Source: Citrus sinensis (lineage: Eukaryota; Streptophyta; Magnoliopsida; Sapindales; Rutaceae). From it: 64,000 nt of DNA. Numbering within the stretch: the first letter of the stretch is position 1; each line of letters starts with the position of its first letter. A model generated the notes under the pieces. The model saw only the letters and a program-made list of their open reading frames with translations, ran no database searches and was not told the DNA's origin. Positions 51,389-62,449 of this stretch are shown here, one piece after another. The stretch is from contig NC_068564.1 of the NCBI RefSeq assembly GCF_022201045.2, positions 33,447,001 through 33,511,000 of the forward strand, read 5' to 3'. A program made the translations under genes and the position numbers.

Positions 51389-53483
51389 ATGCAGCCTCTG
51401 CTCGAAGGAGGTTAGTTTTCATTAAAAAAAAAAAAAAAAAGAGAGTAAGCTTACTGTCACTTTGATTCAATTTTAACTATATTTTGTTTGAAACTGTGAA
51501 TACTTCAAAGCAAAAACATTTTTTCTCTGTTTGGTTGCTGAGGAAGTGTTAGGAAAATAAAAGAATCATGTTTGTATGTATATATTGGCAGCCAAGTCAA
51601 AGTTGTATTTTGGAGTTAAGCTTGTGAATTATGCAATCGTTGTAGCTAAAGTAATGAAATTTGTTGACTAATTGGCATTAGAATTACTGAATCGAGAGAT
51701 TAATTGTTTCTGTACTCTCTTTATTTATTTTGTAGATTTTTATTGAGTATTTTGATTCTTTTTGTCAAATCATTTGGGTAATCTTTGAGTTTGATGATCT
51801 CCGTGACCGTGAGAAGGGACTTAGAGGATTATGAGACGGGACTATTTTTGATAACAGGAAGCTCGTTTGATTATGTTAATTATGTTGTGCGTTGCTCAGA
51901 GACGACTGATGATTGATTAGTTATCATTACCCTATTTGTCAATTCTCATGGTTGGATATGTGATCTGCACAGTGTTCTCCGTCCGTATCTAGATTTTGTG
52001 ATATGGATTTATGGTTAATTAGCTCTAATTTTATAGGAGATAACTTGTCTTTAAGTGCTTTATGTGATATCTTTTGCCCTGATTTGAAAAGCTCACTTAA
52101 CTCGTAGGAAAATGCTTGCCGCTTTTTTTTTTCTTTTTTTTTTCAGTTGGACTCAAAATTGTTAGATTACTGTTCAGCTGTCAATAGATCATATTAACTG
52201 AATGTAAACGGTGCCATAAATCATTCGTAGTTCGATAATCTTTACAAACCGAGGAAAGGTGTATGGTGCATACGTTGATCTGCTTAAGATAAGAGTGTTG
52301 CAGATGTGTCTGGCTAGAATAGACCAATATCAATGCATCCTTTTTTTATGAATGATTTTGATCTTTGGGTTGTTTTTTATTATTGTCTTATGAATACTGA
52401 TATCTGATGTTAGGGGAAATAATGGACGAGGTGTCACCAATGCCTTCTGTTTCATTATGGGACCGGATTTCCAATTCAAAGACCTTGGCTTGGGAATCAT
52501 ACAAAAGAAAACCAATCTCCCATTGGATTCTTCTAGTGTTGAGCAGTGCAGCAATGCTTGTAGCATTTCCTGCTTCGAGCCTTCTATCTCGGGTCTATTA
52601 TGCCAATGGGGGCACAAGCAAGTGGATCATTTCATGGGTTGCAGTTGCTGGGTGGCCTTTGACTGCTTTGATCTTGCTGCCTACATATTTCGTATTTAAA
52701 ACCTTTCCCACTCGTCTTGACTTAAAACTCACTCTAGCTTATATTGTCCTGGGTTTTCTAAGTGCTGCGGATAATCTCATGTATGCATACGCCTATGCCT
52801 ATCTTCCGGCATCAACTGCTGCTCTTTTGGCATCATCATCGCTAGTTTTTTCCACCCTATTTGGTTATTTTCTAGTGAAGAATAAACTGAATGCTGCAAT
52901 GATAAATGCTGTCGTGATAATAACAGCTGCTATGACTATAATTGCACTGGATTCAGATTCTGATAGATACGGCAACATTACTGACAGACAATACATCATG
53001 GGTTTTGTTTGGGATATCCTAGGATCTGCACTCCATGGTCTCATCTTTGCCCTTTCTGAGCTAGTTTTCGTGAAATTAGTAGGCAGAAGGTCCTTCCATG
53101 TTGTATTGGAGCAACAAGTCATGGTTTCTTTGTTTGCCTTTGCATTTACAACTATAGGAGTCGTCGTGAGTAAGGATTTTCAAGGTATGAAATCCGAGGC
53201 CAAAACTTTCAAAGGTGGTGTAGCTTCGTATTACCTGGTTCTCATATGGGGCGCAATTACTTTCCAGCTGGGGGTGTTAGGAGGCACTGCCGTGCTTTTT
53301 TTGGCTTCCACTGTGCTGGCAGGCATCCTCAATGCAATAAGAGTACCCATCACAAGCATTGCCGCTGTTATATTGTTACATGATCCAATGAGCGGATTCA
53401 AGATCCTATCACTGATTGTTACGTTCTGGGGTTTTGGTTCCTACATCTATGGAAATTCTTCTACTCCCAAAGATTCTTCTTGA
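51389..53483 (+). CDS. PUP5: Probable purine permease (PUP5-like)
   Basis: Plant purine permease of the drug/metabolite transporter superfamily; members carry purines, cytokinins and related bases across membranes. Two exons: 51389-51410 and 52414-53483, joined in phase, giving 363 residues starting MQPLLEGGEIMDEV. A shorter start at the internal Met (52423) is possible if the first exon is only a leader. The protein has about ten hydrophobic segments, the conserved WISWVAVAGWPLTALILLPT, LGFLSAADNLMYAYAYAYLP and FLASTVLAGILNAIRVPITS, and matches Arabidopsis PUP5 as I recall it. Nearly all coding sequence is in one exon, usual for the family. Substrate cannot be told from sequence. Confidence 0.9.
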
Positions 53484-54179
53484 TGGCTTATTATTGAGGT
53501 TTTGAAGATACTTTTCAAGGCATCACATATAAAGACTTGATAACTCATTAAAATATGTATGTAACTACATTTTTCCCAGAAATTATAAATCTTATGTTGC
53601 CTGTTTGGAAAATCGTTGAGCTTCATGTTTAGGGTAGTTATATATTCACCACAATTGGCCTTTGCAAATAGTATACATAGCTTTTCAAACCAAAGCCTTG
53701 CGCATTGTAAGCCGGCAAGCAGCACAAAATGACAAAATTACCTATGCTGTTTATCGCCCTTTCAGACTCGCTACTGTTTTATGACACAAGCTTTGGGCAA
53801 CAAAACACGCGCATCCAAAGCAAAACATTCTAAATTGGGATACGGAAATGAGGCTAATTATTATAAGAGAATAAAGGAGAAAGCGAAATCCCAAAATTAG
53901 TTCTGCAAACTCAAAACATAATAGACAAGGATTTAATAAAATAGTAAAATATATATAAGTCCGAGATGCTGTCAACATAAATTTCGTTCAACAGGAGATT
54001 GACGACACCTGCTTTCTTTCCACTTCCTTTATCACAAGCACGACGATATTTTAATACACAGCCAAAATACTATCTTAATGGAAGTTTGTTGTGGACATGG
54101 ATGGTAGATAGTCTCCATGTTGGCAACATAAGAAAGAGTTCTCCTGCTATCAGCCAAAGCTAATGCCATGGGATTATAG
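53484..54179. other. Convergent 3' ends of PUP5 and eIF5A
   Basis: About 700 bases between the two stop codons, probably all 3' UTR from both sides. No gene or repeat was seen. Confidence 0.6.
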
Positions 54180-56249
54180 TTAATTCTTAGGACCAATGTC
54201 CTTAAGGGCACAGATCTGCTCCTCTCCCATTGACGACATAACGGTCACCACAAGGTCTTTTCCTTCAGCAAACCCATCTTTAATCTACATGCAGTTAAAG
54301 AGTAAGCATAAATTGCCAGGAAAGATATCAGATGAACAACCTATGTATGTAAAGCATGCTCCAAAAAGTTTTAAGCAACACATACAGCACTTCACGACAT
54401 ACCTGGCTAAGCAGATTTTCATCGGTAGGAAGCCTCAGATCATCCTTGGTGTTTCCGGTTTCAGTTAAAAGGCTCACCTACAAAGAAATCAACTCCAATC
54501 AGTTAATAAGATTGGCATGACACATAGCAAGGTAAGTGATTAAGCAATATCTTCTTTTTTATATTTATTTATGGGAAATTTTATTTGCAGTGCCTCTTGG
54601 GAAATGTTTGATTCACAGAATTAAAGCGACAGTTCGAATTATACAAGTCATTTTACACTCTTCCCATAAACAAATTTCATGGGCTGCAAAGTCGGGGGTA
54701 ATAACATCTAATCATAGTAGCTTACTACTTTTCTACATACCACAATAAATGTTATATTCCATCTATGGTGCATCTACATAGTTCATCCATGCAAACACCA
54801 AATCCAAATTGACAAATATATTGCACATATGATGAAAACAATATTTGCAAGTAAAATTGAAAGCAGTGTTAACAGGAAGAAAAGGCACGAATCAACATGT
54901 ATAATGAGGATTATACAACTCTTGAGGTGGGGACACATGGATAAATTTGGGGGTCCAGGTCTGTACTAATAGAAGATAAAGCAAAGTAAACATTTCAAAT
55001 TCATGAATCAACAAATGACAGTCTATCCCTTATGCCATAATTTGCTATCAAGTGATAGGATAACTTACAAAACCATCTTCGGATATATCAATCAGCTGAT
55101 AGTCAGTGCGAGTAACATGGGGAGCCTGTGAAGACAATTGCAAATACAGAGCAAACCATCAACTTTTTGGCTTTGGGAAAAAAAATAAAAATAAAAATAA
55201 AAACTCTAAGATAGAACCCACAGAAAAGATAAACAAGAAAGAAAAGGCTTTGCATTACATCACAATTGTGGGAGGAAGGCACAATATCTTCAAGCTTCTT
55301 TCCATTAAATATATCAATTCCCACAAAGTGGCACTTGGCATGTCCATGCTTGCCAGTCTTTGAAGTGGAAACTTCAACAACCTGTTTAGAGTGAAGGGAA
55401 AAAGATGGAAACTTGAATACTTGTGGCTGTCAGGGAATTGTAAAACTGTACTATTAGAGACGATATAATCCAACACAGTCAGGCAAAAGGCAAAGAGGAA
55501 CAATTTTATATAAAATCTCCTTTTATATGTTAGACAATTACTATACTGTACTAATAAAATGATTGCATAGCAACCCTTCTCTCAAAGATACAAGGTCATT
55601 TTACCGCATTTCTTTTGACACGTTTCCCTCAAGCACCCTCGTATACTACAATCAGATCATGAACATTTGTGATTTAAAAACACTACGTGTCACCATTAAG
55701 CTTCAAATTCACCCATATAAGCTACCAAACTACAATCGTAATCTACATGTTTTATAAAATCTAATCTCCAAAATCAAACTGAATTAAAAAAAAAAACTCC
55801 AAAATCAAACCGACAAAGCAAATATGAGGATTCCATCAACATCCACAATTGAAACTCAATATTTCGCAAGCGCCAATAAAATTCACTACTCAAAATTTCA
55901 CAAGCGCCAATAAATTCACTAAATAGCATATAAAATGAATAAAATAAAACCCCATTGACATACATATACATTCAATTGTGATAAAAACAAAAAACAACCC
56001 ATCAAAGATCTGACCAACGAATACCCAGATTCAAATTCATTACAAACAAAAGAAAAACCAAAACTTGACACCCCAAAAAAATCAGAAGAAAAAAAAAGAG
56101 AATTTTTATTTAAAAAGAGAAAAGACCTTGCAAGGACGATTTTTGATGACAATATAACCATTCTTGCGGATGGTTCCAGCTTGCTGAGGGAAAGTCTTCG
56201 ATGCACCGGCATCAGCCTTCGATTCGAAGTGGTGCTCCTCGTCCGACAT
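54180..56249 (-). CDS. eIF5A: Eukaryotic translation initiation factor 5A (eIF5A)
   Basis: Ribosome-bound factor that relieves stalls during elongation and aids termination. Minus-strand exons are 56249-56127, 55381-55259, 55125-55069, 54477-54403 and 54284-54180, giving 160 residues, all in phase and of full family length. The N-terminal SH3-like domain has the hypusination loop [12 protein letters not shown], so Lys52 should be converted to hypusine. The C-terminal OB-fold domain starts near [17 protein letters not shown]. The protein ends [15 protein letters not shown]-rich leader lies directly upstream of the start codon. Identity is certain. Confidence 0.96.
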
Positions 56250-56258
56250 AGTTTTTTT

Positions 56259-56288
56259 CTTTCTTCTTCTTCTTCTTCTTCTTCTTCT
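56259..56288. repeat. GAA/TTC repeat in the eIF5A 5' leader
   Basis: A TTC run on the plus strand, so GAA in the transcript, ends about 10 bases before the start codon. It is likely part of the 5' UTR. Confidence 0.85.
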
Positions 56289-56495
56289 CCTTCTGCTTCT
56301 GTCTGTGTTTGTGTCAATAAATTATTAAAAAAACGAAGCAGCAGACTTGTAGGACGTACATATGCTTTTATTTATTTATTTATTTTGTTCATGATCATGG
56401 ATCGATAAATAACATTGACCTCTTTAAGACTTTGAATATACATAATTAAGGTCGTGATTTTCATGTTATCTCACACAGGTCCTTGTGGACTACAT

Positions 56496-56700
56496 TTTTT
56501 TTTTTGGATTTTGACCACGAAGTATCCTGGAGAGGGCCCCAACTGTGGGAGGTACTTTTAAGCCCGTACCACAACCCAGACTAGAAGTCTCCGCTCGAAC
56601 CGAGAGGCACATATTCTCTCAATAAAGGCGACTTCTCTGTGACTCGAACTGGGGAACAAACCCAATCAAGCCACATTATTACATGTGATCTCGTAATTTT
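56496..56700 (-). mobile_element. Possible SINE or other GC-richer insertion
   Basis: On the minus strand it has the B-box-like CCAGTTCGAGTCAC and a body with GGTTCGAGCGGAGACTTCTA, clearly richer in G and C than its surroundings. No convincing A box or target duplication was found, so the type is uncertain. Confidence 0.35.
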
Positions 56701-57364
56701 CATTCATCTCAGAAGAGATATTATAATTGGTCAAAAAAAATTTTAAATTGAAATAAGATATTTATAACCGAATGTATTTCAAATCAACTTAAAAGATAAA
56801 TAACTTATATTTTATATGTTTGGGCTGTGATGAGTTAAATTATGTGATAATCTAATTGAAAAAAAATAAAAATAAAAATCCTTGCGAAGATAGTTTAATT
56901 ATCTTTTCCTCGAGAAAGAAGAATAATAATGGACAGATATGACTTATATGAGCAGGGCCTGTGGTAAAATTGAAAACAATTGAGACTCCTATGAAAAATA
57001 AAAACTATATTCTTATTTGTAATTTTATGGGGAAAATAGGGATCCAAATATTAATTACTACTTTTACTTAATTTCTTTTATTATTTTAATCGCCAGAAAC
57101 CTTGAAAGGTTCGTATTTTTTTAACCATGTTTAAGGTGTGATTGAATCCTGGCCGTTGGATACTGGTTTGAGTTTAGTTCCCATTTCATCTGGACTGCAT
57201 CTGATTTTTCTTTGTATAAAAATATGAAATAGAATGTTAATTATTTATCATGTGTTTTATTTTTAATAGTACATTGCAAGCGGCCACTTCTCAGCTCTGA
57301 AAGCCTCGACAAAGAGGGGAACACCACCCCAGTTAAGGAGTCGCGGTCCGGTGGAGTCGATTTT

Positions 57365-57623
57365 GAGTGCGTTTGGGATTGAGATTGGATAGGTACAATA
57401 TTAAAGTGTTTAGTAAACACTAACTGTTGTACCTTAAAAGATATGTTAATACAATTTTTTACTTGTATAATAAAAAATTATTATATGTTTAATAATTTTA
57501 TCAAAATTATTATTTAAAATTTATATTTACTACATATTATTAATTTTTGTTTCATAGTCACAATTTTTTTTTCCACAGCAGTTGTAACTTAAAAGTTACA
57601 ACACCTCAATCTCAAATGCACAC
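57365..57623. mobile_element. Short TIR MITE (259 bp)
   Basis: Left end GAGTGCGTTTGGGATTGAG and inverted right end GTGTGCATTTGAGATTGAG form a 19-bp TIR with about three mismatches. Inside, GTTGTACCTTAAAAG on the left and CTTAAAAGTTACAAC on the right are also related. AT-rich core, no coding capacity. Target duplication not clear. Confidence 0.7.
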
Positions 57624-58604
57624 TTAGTTCAATAATCTTTTTAATTAGTGAATAATAATCTTGTGATTAAGATATTGGATAAACATTTGGAGTTTTAATC
57701 CCTTTTAAACCATTTTCATTTTTTCTAATTTTGTAATTTGTAAGAGCTCAACTTGTGTATAAATATTTGTATTTACACTCCTATACGTTTCATGTCTCCT
57801 TTAACTTCTCTGATTCGATATAATCTGATATTAATAATTTCACATAAATAATTTGTTAATTGCTTCCAATGAGACCTCAAATCAAAATTTAAAAAAAAAA
57901 AGGAGAGGCCAAGAGGGAATCTAAAACATAAAAAAAGGAAATAGTGGAAGGGCCAAAAAAATTAAAAAAAAGTTCCCTTATAGAATTTTTATAATTTATT
58001 GACTTTTTCTTAATTACCATGATATTATTTTAAGATTTAATTGTAAATTACATATTTGAACTTAATTGGATAATGGCATTAATTTTTTTTTAGAACTAAT
58101 ATTTCATCAATCATCATATATTTACATCATGCAATTAGATAACTAATAATAATTATTACATTAAATTTTATAAATCACTCGCTCAAATAAATAATTTTCA
58201 TAAATATTCGAGAGAGATGTATAAATAATACAAATTGATTATATTCAATTATATAATATTAAACTGCTGTTAATAAGAGAGCAACCGGTCTGCCTTTGGC
58301 CGAGTAAGGCCGAGTGGCAATAGCATTAATTGTTTTGCAGCAAAGATTCTTGTCCGAAAAAGGCTATCAATTTTCACGGTTCACATTGTTTGTCTACTGA
58401 AAGGCACCATTACCATAATCAAAGAAAAAGATGGATCCGAATCCAATGCTGTCGTAAAAGATGCATGGGATGGCGATTATATTAGTCATTATCCATTATA
58501 TTAGTTCTTGCTCTTTGCAATGACAATGATATCTATTACCAATAACCCATAGTCAACATCTTATCGAAGAAAAATTTTTAGTTGTCATTTCAAGTGATAA
58601 ATAA

Positions 58605-59141
58605 GATAAAAGTGTATTTAATCTTTATCTTTTAATTAGTATCTATTTAATTTTTATATTTTTAAAAATATCTTAAAATATCTCTGTCATTAAAGTAATA
58701 ATACTCTTATCGTTATTTTTTATTTCTTTTAACTCACTTTTATAATATTACTATTTTATAATTATTTTTTTGGATATTAATAAAAAAATAATTAAATTAC
58801 CAATTTAATCTTAAAAATAAAAAAAATTATATTAATTTTTAATTGTCAAAAATTATATGTAAACTACCAAGTGTGCAAATGGTGTTTGCAAAAAATTTAA
58901 TATAATTTTTTTTAATTTTTTAGGGTTAAATTGGTAATTTAATTATTTTCTTTTTATTAATGTCTAAACAAAAAAAATTATTATAAAAGATTAATATTGT
59001 AAAAGTAAGTCAAAATAAATAAAAAGTAACAATAAGGATATCAATACTTTAACGGTAGGAATATTTCGAGATATTTTTAAAAATACAAAGATTAAATAGA
59101 TACTAATCTTAAAATATAATGATTAAATAGTCTTTTACCCT
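58605..59141. mobile_element. Foldback Mutator-like (MULE-type) MITE, 537 bp
   Basis: Flanked by an exact 9-base duplication, GATAAATAA (58596-58604 and 59142-59150), the length made by Mutator-type transposases. The ends are long inverted repeats: left ATAAAAGTGTATTTAATC... and inverted right GTAAAAGACTATTTAATC.... The pairing continues inward through TTAGTATCTATTTAAT and TTTTTAAAAATATCT to near the centre (TTACCAATTTAA against TTAAATTGGTAA), so almost the whole element can fold on itself. No open reading frame. Confidence 0.87.
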
Positions 59142-60648
59142 GATAAATAAACTAAAATATTTATATTAAGAGCTTTCTACGAATGAGCTTTTCACACTTT
59201 AAAATTATCAAATCTAGCAATATCTTTTTGTCGATTTATGTTATGTTTATGGGTGGCTCTTTGACACTGGTCGGTTGGTATAAAAATCCCATATGAATAG
59301 TTAGATTTTTCATCCAATAGTTTACAATAATTAAACAAAATAAATAAAAATATGGGAAGAAGCTACTTATATTCTCAGTCTTTATTTATTATAAATGGTC
59401 ATATAAAATCTTTTAATTTCAGAAATAGTGTAGTGGATCCCTTTTTATTATAATACAACATTGTTTGATAGTAGTCGATACTTTTATAATAAATAGAATT
59501 AAACTAATGTATAAAATAATAAATAAAATAGCTTATAAATATAAATAAAATATCAAAATAATTATAATTAGTAAAATAAAATATATATTTCACGCCAATT
59601 ACTTTCAATATTAAGCTGTTATTAGTATGTCCTCGCAAATTTTATTAATATTTCAATCCATTAATCCAAGAATTAACCTTAGAATTTATGCTAATAGAGA
59701 CATGATATACAAAATATTATAAATAAGAAATATAACATAAATGATAGAATAATAATATTAAAATAATTTACTGTAGAATTTCATTTATAATTAATTTTTA
59801 ATAGTCGTATCAAATTTATCGGATAATCGAGGGGTGTAGCTCCATACTTGTGAATCTTTGGATACTGTGAAAGTTTTTGATGGGTTGTTGCATGACTAAA
59901 ACCCCGTCGCAAATATTTGTGAGAGCACGAGCATTATTATTATATAATATTTCTAAATGTACAGGTGTAACTCCAGGACCGCTGTATCAGTGTATGGACT
60001 ATGGAATATGGATGCTCCATATTCTTCTCAAATCACATGATGTGGCCCAAATAAAGCAATGAGCTCTAGCTGCCCATGAAATTTAAGGCTAGCTATTTTA
60101 TTACTGATGCACTTGACTTGATTTCCATCCCAAAATTGCGAAACTAAATTTGTGAGTAAATTAACAATTGAACTTTGGTTCAGTGAGAGAACCCTTACAC
60201 TTACAATAATAAGTGTAAGGTTTGAGCTTCCATAAAAGTATTTATGGAGCTTATTTATAATCATCACTTAATTATTAAATAATTGAATAGAATCAGTCCA
60301 TTCCTCACGAAATGTGAGTGGAGTGAACAGCCTTCGAATATTTGAGAGAATTTAAAGAATTTGGACAACGCTTCAAAAAAATACATACCATGAAGAAGAT
60401 TTCAATTATAAAATATATTTATAAATATTAATTATAATACTTATAATCGTGTATAATAGTATTTAAAAAAAAATTGTGTGTAAATCAAGCAATTGGGATA
60501 CTTTACATTACATCACTGGTTTTCAATATGACTCTGGCTGCAGCAGCCTCTGCATCATTACCATTTGCCAAGCCCTGCCACTTTCCCTGTAGAAACGGCA
60601 CGCATGCTTTGTTGTTTTTTTTTTGGCTGCACGATGCCACCCATTTTT

Positions 60649-60718
60649 ATGATTATTCCCACACCGGAGAGGGGGGGGGGGGGGGGGAGCCACAAATATG
60701 ATTATTCCCACACTGGAG
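60649..60718. repeat. 17-base poly-G run between two 21-bp direct repeats
   Basis: ATGATTATTCCCACACCGGAG (60649-60669) and the same sequence with one change (60698-60718) flank a pure run of 17 G (60671-60687). Probably a local duplication. The homopolymer length may be uncertain in the assembly. Confidence 0.85.
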
Positions 60719-60890
60719 CTGATGCATATTTATTTTAATTACAAATATAAATCTTAATTAAATGAGTCAAAAGTGATTGAAGTGAGCAGTGATCAAATCC
60801 CAAAAGTTTAGCATTCAAATGATGCTACTGTCTCCCTATCAAGTAATCAATAAATTAGTTAAAATTTGCTAATAATGGCCATAATCTTTT

Positions 60891-60940
60891 CTTCTTCTTC
60901 TTCTTCTTCTTCTTCTTTTCTTTTCTTTTCTTTTCTTTTT
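60891..60940. repeat. CTT/TTTTC microsatellite
   Basis: A (CTT)n run of about eight units passes directly into a (TTTTC)n run of about five units. Confidence 0.9.
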
Positions 60941-62449
60941 CCTAAGTCACGGACTCTCGAGTCTTTTTACCACTGGTCTATCATGATTATGATTGAAAAC
61001 AATTATTCCCACTAATTGCTGTCTTTGTTTAACATTAGTATGAGAGAAAAAAAAAAAAGGAAAAAAACTCAACAGATACAATTGAGCTCATGATGCTAAT
61101 GATACTAGAAACTGAGTGGGTTCAGTGGAGACTTCTGCATTATGCAGGACATTGACCTTCACTAAAAAAAAGCTGAAAAAAAAGGAAAAGCAATTATTAA
61201 CAAGACCATATTTAAAAAGAAAATGAATAAAAGGTGCATATGATCTTGTATCCAATTTTTTCAATTGATGATCTTCTACAAACATTTAAGAATAATTTTG
61301 AACATACATTACAGTGCAAAATATGACAAAAATTTCACATATTCTCTAATTCAATATTTAAGCCACCAACCTCGAAAATTACCATAAACGAGAGCAGATC
61401 TTTGCTAAATTGCTAGCTACTTATGTTATTATTTGGGTCACTATCAGCTAATGATGAGGTAAGCATATGCGCATCTTCATGAACATGTTCACAGTGTTAA
61501 TTTATGTATGTAAGCATGTATTATATATATATAATTAGTATTAAGTCATATTGAGTTATATTAGTATATTAAGATTCTCTTTCTCCCTCTCTTCCTTCAT
61601 AATCATTATTCGTTATCAAATTATTTTGTCTAATATTTGGTGTTATTGCTGTAAAGACTTGCTTATCTCAAAGATTATATATGTGGCTTGCATGTCTGGG
61701 TCATATTATCATGCATGCATGAAGCAATCAATCAAATTTTTTATAACATAGAACGTGATAATATTTTTTATAACGTTAACTGATAGCACAATAATACATT
61801 TGCATTTATGCACGTTATGGCACCTTTGCCCGCAGAAGAAACACTCTTTTACATGATCTCATACAAAAGCATACGAGGTGGGAGATCATGCCACAAGCTC
61901 CTCAACGGAGAGAGGCCTTAGGTAGGACAGATTTTATGTACTTATCTAAAAAAATAATGACAAGTGTTTAAAATTTTTCTGTTATTAATCCTCACTGCTC
62001 CCAAATGAATTGTAAATACATCAGTTGAGACTTTTGCTCTCATATCTTATCGATAGAATACACTTAAAAAGGTTTCATTTCATTACTCTGGTGTTAGTTG
62101 AAGCCGCATCGCCTTCGTTTGGCTGTATTTGCATGAAAGGAAGTACCAAGTTACTCCCAAGAGATGATGAAAATTGGTAGGAGAATATTTCAAGTTTCTA
62201 GGATCAAACTTCTGTATGCATATAAATTAAACTTTTATGCCACCAGCAATGGAGAGATGAAAAGAAATACATCAAGGTCCCAAACGAAAAACCATAACTT
62301 CTGGACAACCACTATACATTCATCCCATGGCAGCATAGAAAGATCTGATAACAGGAAAAGAAAACATTAGGGGTAAAAAAAAATTATAACATCAGAATAC
62401 AACTTTTACGTAGTCTTATCACTCTGTTCTTCATTGTCAAGCTGTGGAC

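Larger units (their letters stand above)
56250..62449. other. Long intergenic region between eIF5A and the receptor kinase
   Basis: About 6.2 kb without a supportable gene. It contains the eIF5A leader, a SINE-like segment, two TIR elements and simple repeats, all listed separately. The open frame at 59877-60062 shows no family features. The last few hundred bases are probably 3' UTR of the receptor kinase. Confidence 0.5.

Noticed and set aside
59877-60062. Plus-strand open frame of 61 codons
   Set aside because: No motif or homologue recalled; surrounded by AT-rich DNA.
60892-60940. Regular short repeats considered as a CRISPR-like array
   Set aside because: A simple microsatellite without spacers, in a eukaryotic genome.
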